NCBI GenBank assembly: GCA_963821815.1
Contig: CAWGFG010000006.1
Span: forward strand, 2,418,001-2,482,000
From: JASGTU01 sp963821815
Lineage (GTDB): Bacteria; Chloroflexota; Anaerolineae; Caldilineales; Caldilineaceae
DNA: 64,000 bases
Direction of reading: 5' to 3'
Shown here: positions 37,367-46,089 of the stretch, piece by piece
Layout: each line of letters opens with the position of its first letter
How positions within the stretch are numbered: the first letter of the stretch is position 1
The notes under the pieces: generated by a model
What the model saw: the letters and a program-made list of their open reading frames with translations, nothing else
The model's database searches: none
What the model was told of the DNA's origin: nothing
Position numbers and translations under genes: made by a program

Positions 37367-37376
37367 GTTCAGAATA

Positions 37377-40133
37377 TTATTCCACGACTGGACCTGCGCG
37401 CCGTCGAACTATCCACTTCTTCAACTCAAAACCTATGAAGGGGAGCGTGCTCAGCACCAGAGCGATGATGAGGTGTTGGGGATCCAGCGGATCTGTCTGG
37501 AAGAAGCCCTGCAAGAAGGGCAGGTAGATCACCAACAGCTGCAGCACGATCGTCAATCCTATAGCGCCAAGCATTGAGGGATTGGAGAAGATGCCGATCT
37601 TGAACACGCTCTCTCGTTCCGAGCGGACCGCCAGTGCGAAGGCCATTTGCGAAAGCACAAGTGCCGTGAAGACCATCGTCTGCCATGCCGGATCGCCTTC
37701 ATGCCAGTAGTACAGGCCCATGAGCAGCGGCGCCAGGCCCATCATCAAACCCATCCAAATAATATCGATACCCATTCCTCGGGCAAATATACCTTCTGAT
37801 GGCGGATACGGCTTCCTTTTCATGATGTTCGGCTCTGCCGGCTCAACGCCGAGCGCCAATGCCGGCAATCCATCTGTCACCAAGTTCATCCATAGAATTT
37901 GTAGCGGCAGTAAAGGCAACGGCATGCCAAAGAGCGGCGCCATCAACATAACCCAAATCTCGCCGGAGTTGCACGTGAGCAGGAAGCGGATGAACTTACG
38001 AATATTATCATAGATGGTGCGACCTTCTTCGATGGCCGCGACAATTGTGGCGAAGTTATCGTCCTGTAGCACCATTTCTGCTGCTTCTTTGGACACGTCA
38101 GTTCCCGTGATACCCATGGCCACGCCGATATCGGCGCGTTTCAGTGCCGGAGCGTCGTTCACGCCGTCTCCGGTCATGGAGACGATCTCGCCCTGACGCT
38201 GCAAGGATTGTACTATCTCAAGCTTGTGCTCGGGAGAAACGCGCGCGTAAACCGAAATCCTGCCGACCACTTCGTCCAACTCGGATTCGGACAGTTTGTC
38301 CAGTTCCTGACCGGTCATGATTCCGGCTTCAGAGGAAATACCTAAGTCAGAAGCGATGTGCTTCGCCGTCAGCGGATGGTCACCTGTGATCATCATGGGG
38401 CGGATGCCGGCTGATTTACTGGTAGCTACCGCCGACTTGGCTTCCGGCCGCGGCGGATCGATCATGGCAATAAGGCCGACGAAGGTAAGTTCCTCTTCGA
38501 CCGTCTCAGCGTCTTCCGGTAACTCTGCTAGTAGTCGATAGGCGACGGCAAGCACGCGCATTCCTTCACTTGCCAGATCGTCGTTCGCCTGGGCAATCCG
38601 CTGCGAATAGTGTTCTGTCATGGGCTCGACGGTCCCGTTGACCAGTACCTTGGTCGCGATCCCTAGCAGGCTATCGCTTGCGCCTTTAGTGAATACAATC
38701 AAATCAGAGTCAAGGTTCGTCTGTAGCGCCGGAGCGAGGAAGTCGACTTCGTGCTGTGATTCACCGGCGCCGTCACTGATTCTGTGGATGGTTGTCATCC
38801 GTTTCCGCACGGAATCAAATGGCACCTCTTGCACTCGTGGCAACTGCGACTCAAGCTCGCTTTTCCGTAGACCGGCGCGTGCCGCGGCAACGGCTAGTGC
38901 TCCTTCGGTTGGATCGCCAACGATTTCGTAGTTGAACGGTTCGTCATCGACCTCGTTGATAATCGCGTCGTTGCACAAGGCGCTCCCAGCCAGCATGAGC
39001 GCCGCCGTCTGATAGCTCGGATCGGATGCTGAGTCCACATCATCTACGTTTTCCGCTCGTAGTGCACCTGTGCGGGGGATATCGAGCCGATGGCCCGCCA
39101 CATCCAGCACGTTGACTGTCATCTGGTTCTCAGTTAGCGTACCGGTCTTGTCCGAGCAGATAACCGTGACCGAACCAAGCGCCTCCACTGCGGGCAGTTT
39201 GCGTATAAGTGCGTGGCGGGCAAGCATTCGCTGCGCTCCGATGGAAAGTGCAATAGTCACAACTGCCGGCAAGCCTTCTGGCACCGCCGCCACAGCCAGA
39301 CTGACAGCGGTTAAAACCATGAGGCGGAACGGTTGCCCCTGGAGAAAGTAGCCTATCGAGAAGACCACCATTACGAGCGCTAAAGCAACGACTGCAAGCA
39401 CCTTGCCCAGACGGTCCAGCTTCTTCTGCAGGGGCGTCTGCTCGTGTTCGACAGTCTGGAGTAACTCTGCGATGCGGCCGAGCTCCGTGTTCATGCCCGT
39501 CTGCGTCACAACACCCTCGCCACGGCCATAGGTGATGGTCGTACCCATGTAGGCCATGTTGAGCCGGTCTCCCACAGCCTGGCCGCTATCATAGACGGCT
39601 TCAGCGTTCTTTTCGGATGGCACGCTTTCGCCGGTGAGTGCAGCTTCCTCAGCACGCAGATTGACCGATGTAAGCAAGCGCAGGTCAGCAGGTACGAGAT
39701 TGCCCGCTTCCAGGAGCACAACATCACCGGGTACGAGCTCCTTGGCTGATATCTCACTGACGCGGCCGCCTCGGCGCACGCGTACCATGGGCACCGCCAG
39801 TTCCTTGAGCGCAGCCATGGACTTCTCAGCATTGTATTCCTGGTGGAATCCAAGCGCTGCATTGAGGACGACAATGAGCATGATAACGACTGCGTCTTCA
39901 TAGTCCCGCAGCAGCAGCGAAAGAAGAGCAGCCACGATGAGAACGATGACGAGCACGGATGTAAATTGCTGGAAGAAGATGACCCACGGTCCTCTGCCGC
40001 CATGCTCGATTAATTCGTTAGGCCCGAACTCAGCCTGCCGCTGCTCAATCGTTGGCGAGCTAAGCCCATTCTGGGAGTTGGTACCCAGTTCTTCTAGCGC
40101 CTCGGTTGCTGTGCGTTCGTACCAGTCACTCAT
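37377..40133 (-). CDS. Calcium-type P-type (P2A) cation-transporting ATPase
   Basis: 918 residues with all P-type ATPase landmarks: TGES at 167-170 (actuator), PEGLPA at 285-290 in helix M4, the phosphorylated Asp328 in DKTGTLTE, the nucleotide-binding domain at about 360-600, MITGDHPLTA and the hinge TGDGVNDAPALKRADIG. The helix M6 segment NLVTDGLPALALG holds the Asn and Asp of calcium pumps of the SERCA/PMR1 group. It should export Ca2+ (or Mn2+) from the cytoplasm. The N-terminal cation-ATPase domain is present and it has about ten helices. It is a single gene. Confidence 0.93.
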   Translation of the reverse strand: MSDWYERTATEALEELGTNSQNGLSSPTIEQRQAEFGPNELIEHGGRGPWVIFFQQFTSVLVIVLIVAALLSLLLRDYEDAVVIMLIVVLNAALGFHQEYNAEKSMAALKELAVPMVRVRRGGRVSEISAKELVPGDVVLLEAGNLVPADLRLLTSVNLRAEEAALTGESVPSEKNAEAVYDSGQAVGDRLNMAYMGTTITYGRGEGVVTQTGMNTELGRIAELLQTVEHEQTPLQKKLDRLGKVLAVVALALVMVVFSIGYFLQGQPFRLMVLTAVSLAVAAVPEGLPAVVTIALSIGAQRMLARHALIRKLPAVEALGSVTVICSDKTGTLTENQMTVNVLDVAGHRLDIPRTGALRAENVDDVDSASDPSYQTAALMLAGSALCNDAIINEVDDEPFNYEIVGDPTEGALAVAAARAGLRKSELESQLPRVQEVPFDSVRKRMTTIHRISDGAGESQHEVDFLAPALQTNLDSDLIVFTKGASDSLLGIATKVLVNGTVEPMTEHYSQRIAQANDDLASEGMRVLAVAYRLLAELPEDAETVEEELTFVGLIAMIDPPRPEAKSAVATSKSAGIRPMMITGDHPLTAKHIASDLGISSEAGIMTGQELDKLSESELDEVVGRISVYARVSPEHKLEIVQSLQRQGEIVSMTGDGVNDAPALKRADIGVAMGITGTDVSKEAAEMVLQDDNFATIVAAIEEGRTIYDNIRKFIRFLLTCNSGEIWVMLMAPLFGMPLPLLPLQILWMNLVTDGLPALALGVEPAEPNIMKRKPYPPSEGIFARGMGIDIIWMGLMMGLAPLLMGLYYWHEGDPAWQTMVFTALVLSQMAFALAVRSERESVFKIGIFSNPSMLGAIGLTIVLQLLVIYLPFLQGFFQTDPLDPQHLIIALVLSTLPFIGFELKKWIVRRRAGPVVE

Positions 40134-40294
40134 AGCCCTTGCTCTTCATCTCTTCGTTCTTTGGCGATGCAGTGTTGTCTGCATCTCGCGGACGGTAATT
40201 GGGATTTGCGCAACACCAAAAAAATTTCCGGTGCGAAATCTTAGCCATCCTGTCGATCAACCTTGGGTAAGCATTATAGGATAGGCGTGATCCG

Positions 40295-40321
40295 TTGACC
40301 AATGATTGTCTGTGCTATACT
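40295..40321 (+). promoter_or_regulatory. Promoter of the PAS/GAF sensor kinase gene
   Basis: TTGACC (40295-40300) and TATACT (40316-40321) are 15 bases apart. TGC directly before the -10 gives an extended -10 element that can offset the short spacer. It lies about 95 bases ahead of the start at 40416. Confidence 0.5.
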
Positions 40322-40415
40322 TCCTTTCCGACTGCGAACACAGTAGAACACGGAAATGGGCCAGTGCAAGTTAAGTGCAGGACGTGTGCTGCGACCGTAC
40401 AGGTAAAGTAGGCGA

Positions 40416-42053
40416 ATGACCTCTGTAGAAGATACCCAGCCGAATAATCCAACACCGATGAGCTCCTGGTCGAATCCGACTTTCTTGACACAAATGCTCT
40501 CCTCATTTCCGGTCGCAATTGTTATGGTGGACGAATCGGGTACGATTCAGTATACAAATCCGAAACTGCTCGAGATGTTCGGTTATCTGCCCAACGAGCT
40601 AAACGGCCGATCCATCGAAGTGCTGATCCCGGAACGTTTCGCGGCCAGCCACGTGCACGAGCGCGGCAAATATGTGGCAAGTCCGCATGTGCGACCCATG
40701 GGCATCGGCCTAGACCTTGTCGGCCTGCATAAGAACGGTGAGGAGTTTCCGCTTGAAGCCGGCCTTAGCTACCTGTCGACTGACGATGGGTTACTCGTCA
40801 TCGGCTCTATCAACGACATTACACGCAGACGACAGACCGAGGAGATACTCGAGCGCCGAGTAGAAGAGCGCACTCGCGAGCTGGAACGACGCCGGGAGGT
40901 ATCCGAAGGTCTGCGCGATATCCTCGCCGTGCTCAACTCCAACAAGCCCATGGACCAGGTTCTGCACCATGTTACCCGGCAGGCATGTAGTGTGCTGCGT
41001 GCCGATGCCAGCGCCGTTTTCAATTCGCCGGACGAAAAAGGGTCCGCCGAAATGCTGGCAAGTTTTGGCCTTGCATCGGAGGTTTCCTCAGCTGAGTCTG
41101 CAACTAGTGTGGGGGAGTTCGAACGCGACGGCGATGGTCTGCAGAGCACTCATCCGCCCAATTCGCCACGCGTCGTGCATACGGACAACTCGCTGAGCAT
41201 CGTATCGTCCAGTCCATCCCATGATCATGATTCAGATATTGCCGCGACTGCCAAGCGACCCTTCCAGTCTGTCTTCTCTGTGCCCATACAAATGAAGGAC
41301 GCGGCGTATGGGAGCCTTACGCTATACTATCGGGAGCCTAGACAATTTTCGATCGAAGAAGTCGAGTTGGCGACAACCTTTGGTGATCAGACGGCGCTAG
41401 TCATCGAGAACGCGCTGCTGAGGACGCAGGTAGAGCGTACAGCAGTAGCCGAAGAGCGCAGCCGCATCGCACGCGATTTGCACGATTCCGTGACGCAGAC
41501 ATTATTCTCTGCATCCTTAATTGCGGAAGTACTGCCGCGCATTTGGGATAGCGACCGTGAGGAGAGTGAAAAACGCCTGGCAGAACTGCGGCAACTGACG
41601 CGCGGCGCTCTAGCCGAGATGCGTACTCTGCTGCTGGAACTCCGCCCTGCCACATTGATCGAAGTCCAGCTGCGCGAATTGTTACGGCAGCTTACTGAGG
41701 CGACAACAGGTCGCACGCGCGTGCCCATTGACCTACAGTTGCGCGGGGAGGGACCCTTGCCGCCGGATGTCAAGGTGGCGTTCTATCATATTGCCCAGGA
41801 AGCGCTGAACAATGTGGCAAAGCACGCCCGAGCCACTAAAGCTACGGTCATCTTCGAGCGCACAGCAACGATGGGTCAGCTAACCGTACACGACAATGGT
41901 CGCGGATTTATTATTGACGAAGTCACGGCGGAGCATCTAGGGCTGACGATTATGAACGAACGAGCAGACGCGATCGGTGCACGTCTGGAGATCGAGAGTC
42001 GCCTAGGCGAAGGTACAACCGTGACGGTTTCCTGGACGGGTCGCGCTGGTTAA
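40416..42053 (+). CDS. PAS-GAF sensor histidine kinase (NarL-partner type)
   Basis: 545 residues, soluble. A PAS domain at about 22-140 (FPVAIVMVDESGTIQYTNPKLLEMFGY), a short coiled coil (ERRVEERTRELERRREV), and a GAF domain at about 165-335. The HisKA_3 domain has phospho-His356 in ARDLHDSVTQTLFSASL. The ATPase domain has AQEALNNVAKHA (N box) and VHDNGRGFI. Without membrane helices it should sense an internal signal such as redox, gas or a small ligand. The likely partner is the response regulator at 42514. Confidence 0.92.
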   Translation: MTSVEDTQPNNPTPMSSWSNPTFLTQMLSSFPVAIVMVDESGTIQYTNPKLLEMFGYLPNELNGRSIEVLIPERFAASHVHERGKYVASPHVRPMGIGLDLVGLHKNGEEFPLEAGLSYLSTDDGLLVIGSINDITRRRQTEEILERRVEERTRELERRREVSEGLRDILAVLNSNKPMDQVLHHVTRQACSVLRADASAVFNSPDEKGSAEMLASFGLASEVSSAESATSVGEFERDGDGLQSTHPPNSPRVVHTDNSLSIVSSSPSHDHDSDIAATAKRPFQSVFSVPIQMKDAAYGSLTLYYREPRQFSIEEVELATTFGDQTALVIENALLRTQVERTAVAEERSRIARDLHDSVTQTLFSASLIAEVLPRIWDSDREESEKRLAELRQLTRGALAEMRTLLLELRPATLIEVQLRELLRQLTEATTGRTRVPIDLQLRGEGPLPPDVKVAFYHIAQEALNNVAKHARATKATVIFERTATMGQLTVHDNGRGFIIDEVTAEHLGLTIMNERADAIGARLEIESRLGEGTTVTVSWTGRAG

Positions 42054-42513
42054 GGCGCGACACATGAGCTAATAGAAGCACCCAGGGTTATAGCGATGCT
42101 AGAGTTTATGCTGATCAAATGCAAACAGACTGATTTTATGCCGGTCTTGGCTAGTTTTTATCCAGAGTAGAACGCGCCGACCGGATTCGCAGCCAATTCC
42201 AGCCGAATTGCTTAGCGTCAGTGTACGAACAATACATACGCAGTCTACCTCTAGAAGCGCCTCGACTTCCTTTTTGTTTATGACCAACCCTGTCTATAAT
42301 GGGAGTGGGCACAGCGATCCAAAGGTAGAGGATCTCTCAAGGTGAAGCAGTACGCTTGGGATATTGAACCAGTTGGCATAAGCATCCCAGTACTGGGATT
42401 ATGAGATAACGGACGCTTGAGTCGCAGCGCAGGTAACACTAAGATGGTTGAGCAAATAGGCTTCCTTATTTGGTCAGTCGCCAGAGGCTGAGCGTAGGTT
42501 GGGTAGCAATTAC
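42054..42513. other. Intergenic region between kinase and regulator
   Basis: About 460 bases. A TATAAT box at 42295-42300 could serve the regulator gene; a -35 of TTGTTT lies 15 bases before it (42274-42279), weak. No other feature was seen. Confidence 0.4.
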
Positions 42514-43161
42514 GTGACAGAAGAAGAACGCATTCGAGTGATGCTGGTTGATGACCATGCGGTTGTTCGCAGCGGTCTGTCGGCATTTCTTATGACCTAC
42601 AACGATCTGTTGCTCGTCGGAGAAGCATCTGACGGGGATGAAGCGCTCGCGGTCTGTGAGCGTGCCAGGCCGGACGTCATCCTCATGGACCTGGTCATGC
42701 CGCATATGGACGGCGCCACGGCCATCCGTGCAATCCTCGAAAAACATCCGAGTATTCAAGTGATCGCCCTAACCAGTTTTAAAGAGCACGATCTGGTCGA
42801 ACGTGCGTTGGCTGCCGGCGCCATCGGATATCTGCTCAAAGATGTATCAGCGGATGAGTTGGCGAACGCGATACGCGCTGCGCATGCTGGAAAACCCACA
42901 TTAGCGCCAGAAGCACAGCAAGTCCTCATCAACACCACGCGTACCTCAAAAGGGTCGAGTTTAGGCGATGACCTGACCGAGCGCGAGAGAGAGGTGCTTG
43001 TGCTAATGGTCGAAGGGCTGAACAACACAGAGATTTCGGAGCGTTTGATCGTTAGCCGTTCCACTGTGAAGTTCCACGTGAGCAACATTCTCTCCAAGTT
43101 GCACGTTTCCAGTCGCACAGAAGCTGTGGCGCTGGCTTTGCAACAGGACCTCGTCTACTAA
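42514..43161 (+). CDS. NarL/FixJ-family response regulator
   Basis: About 215 residues from GTG 42514 (TTG 42499 is also possible). The receiver domain has the acidic pair DD near the start (VMLVDDHAVVRSG), the phospho-Asp59 in VILMDLVMPHMDG, the Thr in IALTSFKEHD and the Lys in YLLKDVSADEL. The C-terminal LuxR helix-turn-helix follows (LTEREREVLVLMVEGLNNTEI). It is a DNA-binding output for the upstream HisKA_3 kinase. Confidence 0.92.
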   Translation: MTEEERIRVMLVDDHAVVRSGLSAFLMTYNDLLLVGEASDGDEALAVCERARPDVILMDLVMPHMDGATAIRAILEKHPSIQVIALTSFKEHDLVERALAAGAIGYLLKDVSADELANAIRAAHAGKPTLAPEAQQVLINTTRTSKGSSLGDDLTEREREVLVLMVEGLNNTEISERLIVSRSTVKFHVSNILSKLHVSSRTEAVALALQQDLVY

Positions 43162-43375
43162 TCTTCTACCCTTCCTCATGCCGTTGTGCACCTAGTCATC
43201 TGACCAGGCGAAAAACTCGCCGCGAGTCGGGGTGGTCGGCTGACCAACTGCATGGCGCATTCAGATTGCAGACTGTCTACACTAATAGATAGCGTGGAAA
43301 AGCATGGACCGCAAATTAACATGCTGCTGGTTGCGACTTCGAATAGCTAGCCTACGAAGTGGCCACCATTGAGCT

Positions 43376-43801
43376 ATGTCGGTGCGGACCACGATAAGCA
43401 GATTGGCTGACAGGATGCGAGTACTATTGGCGGATGATCAAGCGTGGCTGCGCTCCGCCTTACGATTACTGCTCGAACAAGAGCACGATATTGAAGTTGT
43501 CGGCGAGGCAGCTGAGGCTACTGTGCTGATATCCATCACAGAAACGGTGCGGCCCGATGTGTTGCTACTGGACTGGGAACTGCCGGGATCATCGAGCTCG
43601 TGCGGTGAAATCATCCTGCGACGGTTACGAACGCGCTGCCCACATGTGGTGACGATTGTGATGAGCAGCCGACCGGAATCGGGTCCTATCGCACTAAGAG
43701 CGGGCGCAGACCGTTTCGTGAGCAAGGCGGATCCGCCAGAGGCGCTCCTCTCTGCAATCCGGGATATACAACAGAACATACCGGCAATCAAGCCTGAATA
43801 A
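43376..43801 (+). CDS. Single-domain response regulator (receiver only)
   Basis: 141 residues, with ATG 43376 or the internal ATG 43412 as start. The receiver core has ADDQAWLRSAL, phospho-Asp66 in VLLLDWELPG, the Ser/Thr position in VIMSSRPE and Lys in RFVSKADPPEALL. No output domain follows, since the frame ends 20 residues after the last helix. It may be a phosphate sink or a truncated NarL-type regulator that lost its LuxR domain. Confidence 0.82.
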   Translation: MSVRTTISRLADRMRVLLADDQAWLRSALRLLLEQEHDIEVVGEAAEATVLISITETVRPDVLLLDWELPGSSSSCGEIILRRLRTRCPHVVTIVMSSRPESGPIALRAGADRFVSKADPPEALLSAIRDIQQNIPAIKPE

Positions 43802-43905
43802 TAGTTCCTCCGTCTAGTTGTCTGCTTTAGGTGGATCTCGACTCACCATTCCATCCATGTTAAGGTATCCACCCCCAATCATCAATAAGCGGCACCATCG
43901 GAATC

Positions 43906-44181
43906 GTGCAGCCTGAAGAATGTGCCCTGGCGTTTCGACAGGATTGCGCCGGTGAGAAACTTGATACGCTGGTTGTGAAAACGCTTGCCATACTGCCGGA
44001 GGTATCCGGACATGGGCTTGGTTCACTGCTCTCCTCTGAGGTGTACGCCCGAGCGAAAGCGTTAGGAATGCACCGATACTACATCCACGCGATGATGCAT
44101 GAAGCCAACCTCGCTCGCCGCATCAGCGCGCGCTATGCTATGCCTATGCGACGTTACTCCATGTTCGTCAAGGAGTTGTAA
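43906..44181 (+). pseudogene. C-terminal fragment of a GNAT acetyltransferase
   Basis: An open frame of 91 codons (GTG 43906) corresponding to the last third of a GNAT-type enzyme. The acetyl-CoA loop is LPEVSGHGLGSLLSSEVYARA, followed by YIHAMMHEANLARRISARYA and a final RRYSMFVKEL. The same frame is open upstream only to a TAA at 43861, and no N-terminal part is found in other frames. I read it as a remnant; a short separate protein is less likely. Confidence 0.5.
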
Positions 44182-44210
44182 CATATTAAGATATCTATTG
44201 CGGAATAGAA

Positions 44211-44234
44211 CAGGCTCCCGAAATCGGAAGCCTG
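44211..44234. terminator. Hairpin between convergent genes
   Basis: An imperfect stem CAGGCT-c-CCG/CGG-a-AGCCTG around 44211-44234. On the minus strand it is followed by TTCTATT. It probably ends the aldolase gene transcript (stop at 44288). Confidence 0.45.
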
Positions 44235-44287
44235 TGAATGGTCAAGTCTAGTTGCGCCGCTTTGACGGCTGGGCCGGGAGAATGATT

Positions 44288-45202
44288 CTACCAAGCAGCG
44301 TCGTCCATCACCGGTAGCGCCTCGACTTTGGCCAACAATTCTGCCTCAGCGGCATCTGACAACTTGACCAACGGAGGACGCACGGTCTTCCACGCAGGGT
44401 CATTGTGATATTTCGCAAGGATAGCCTTGATGGCGGGAATCGCCTGCAAACCGGCGTAGGCTGGGCGCAAAGAGCTAATTTTCGCTTGCAGTTCCTCGGC
44501 ATCCGCCGCGTTAATGTCCTCGAAGAGGCGCTTCTCAATCGGCGCAATCACGTTCGCTACGGCATTGATCGTGCCTGCACCGCCGCCCCGCATCACGTCC
44601 AGGAAGAGCAGTTCCGAACCTGTGAAAGTGCCGAAACCTGGGAAGCGAGTAAGCAAGCTGTTGAGGCTGTTCCAGTCTCCCGAGCTGTCTTTGATACCCA
44701 CGACTATTCCTTCGAAGTCTGTGATGAGACGTTCGATCAGGTCGAGACTCCAGCCGATCACTGCCTGGGGAGGAATATGGTACAGATAGATGCGCAGACG
44801 GTCGTCGCCTACTCGCTGGATGGTTTCTGCGACACTGTTGTACAGGCCCTGGTCTGGGACGCCTTTGTAGTAGAAAGGTGGCAGGAATAATACGCCGCCG
44901 CACCCCTGCTCAACAGCGTGGGCGGTCAGTTCCACGGAATCGGTCAATGCAGAACAACCCGTGCCGGGCATCAGTCGTGCGGGATCCACGCCGCCCTCGA
45001 TCATAGCTTCCAAAGCTTCTTTGCGCTCTGTGACCGAAAAAGAGTTGGCTTCGCTGGTGGTGCCGAACGGGCACAGCCCATGGCAGCCATTGTCGAGCAA
45101 ATGCAGGTTCAACTCAATCATGCGGGGGATATCGATGGCAAGGTTCTCGTCAACCGGCGTCAGTGTTGGGGCGAATACGCCTCGCAACGTTTCAACAGAC
45201 AT
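44288..45202 (-). CDS. DHDPS/NAL-family aldolase (DapA-like)
   Basis: A 304-residue class I TIM-barrel aldolase. The Schiff-base Lys171 lies in VVGIKDSSGDW, the catalytic Tyr141 in IYLYHIPP, and the carboxylate-binding GTTSE at 48-52. The family includes dihydrodipicolinate synthase, N-acetylneuraminate lyase and 2-keto-3-deoxy sugar-acid aldolases. The S in GTTSE (dapA proteins usually have GTTGE) and the lack of lysine genes nearby speak for a sugar-acid or other keto-acid aldolase rather than DapA itself. It is a single gene. Confidence 0.88.
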   Translation of the reverse strand: MSVETLRGVFAPTLTPVDENLAIDIPRMIELNLHLLDNGCHGLCPFGTTSEANSFSVTERKEALEAMIEGGVDPARLMPGTGCSALTDSVELTAHAVEQGCGGVLFLPPFYYKGVPDQGLYNSVAETIQRVGDDRLRIYLYHIPPQAVIGWSLDLIERLITDFEGIVVGIKDSSGDWNSLNSLLTRFPGFGTFTGSELLFLDVMRGGGAGTINAVANVIAPIEKRLFEDINAADAEELQAKISSLRPAYAGLQAIPAIKAILAKYHNDPAWKTVRPPLVKLSDAAEAELLAKVEALPVMDDAAW

Positions 45203-45923
45203 CTGTCACCTCGGTTCTGTGAATAAATAATGGGAATGTGGATCGTATGGACTCAATAGAGCTTTCACTTTACACAGTAGGTAGAACGCTTCAGGTAGAT
45301 CCACCGTTTCTGCAGCAACACAAGGTCAAGTCCGACGATTGCGCGAAAACAGGTGCGAACTTTGCCTCGTATTGGCTGCCATCCTATAAAAATGGTCGAA
45401 ATTAGTGGAAATCCTTAACCTGCGCCAATAAATTCTAGTGTAGGGCCAGTGGGATGTCAATCTTGATGGGTTGTCATTTTGTGGTTAGCCAGCAAGACCC
45501 TCAGCCGTTGGCAATGGTTCGGTTGCATAGTCGCTCGGGATGCAAGGCGAAAGCTCTACCAGCGATCCCCACTTTGCGTCCAGTCTGCTACATTTGTCCT
45601 AGTTTGCAGTGAAGCGACAGGTCCGGAACTTACTCTAGGCATCTGGCAACCATCACAACCGGTTTGGTGCGATATCTTCTTTCCTGTTTTATCTATTAGG
45701 ATAGCCAGCAATAGAAGCCGCAGTCTGGAAGCATCCTCGTTGACTGCTGGCGACGAAACGTTTGCCTGTTCGCATAACGGCGCCAGCCCACTCTGTGCAC
45801 GGTGTAGCGGGGTCATGGCCACGTATCATCCTGCGATGCCGTAACGTCCAATAGGATGGAACTATGTCATGTATAGATAGGCAAGTAAGTCATTTGACGT
45901 ATGAACACATGCCATGAATTGCA
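45203..45923. other. Large intergenic region with unsupported open frames
   Basis: About 720 bases (890 to the next start). Overlapping frames exist on both strands at 45479-45844, but neither has a recognisable domain, ribosome site or biased codon use. It may be a decayed gene. No RNA gene was recognised. Confidence 0.4.
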
Positions 45924-45952
45924 ATGACATCTCACCATAGTAAAGCTATACT
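45924..45952 (+). promoter_or_regulatory. Promoter of the hybrid kinase gene
   Basis: ATGACA (45924-45929) and TATACT (45947-45952) are 17 bases apart, each matching five of six consensus bases. The transcript would have a leader of about 130 bases before ATG 46090. Confidence 0.55.
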
Positions 45953-46089
45953 GAATCAAGTATCAATCGGCCTGTAGAATAGGACCAATATAAGGTTCAT
46001 TAAAATCGGGCCAATCCAACTGTTATCGGCTCGACCAAGTATTCATACCCGGGTCGTCTGTTATGAATGAGTGTTGATCGCCCAAATTC

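Noticed and set aside
45479..45844. 121-codon frame on the plus strand
   Set aside because: Low-complexity Ser/Arg/Cys composition, no ribosome site, and an equally open frame on the other strand.
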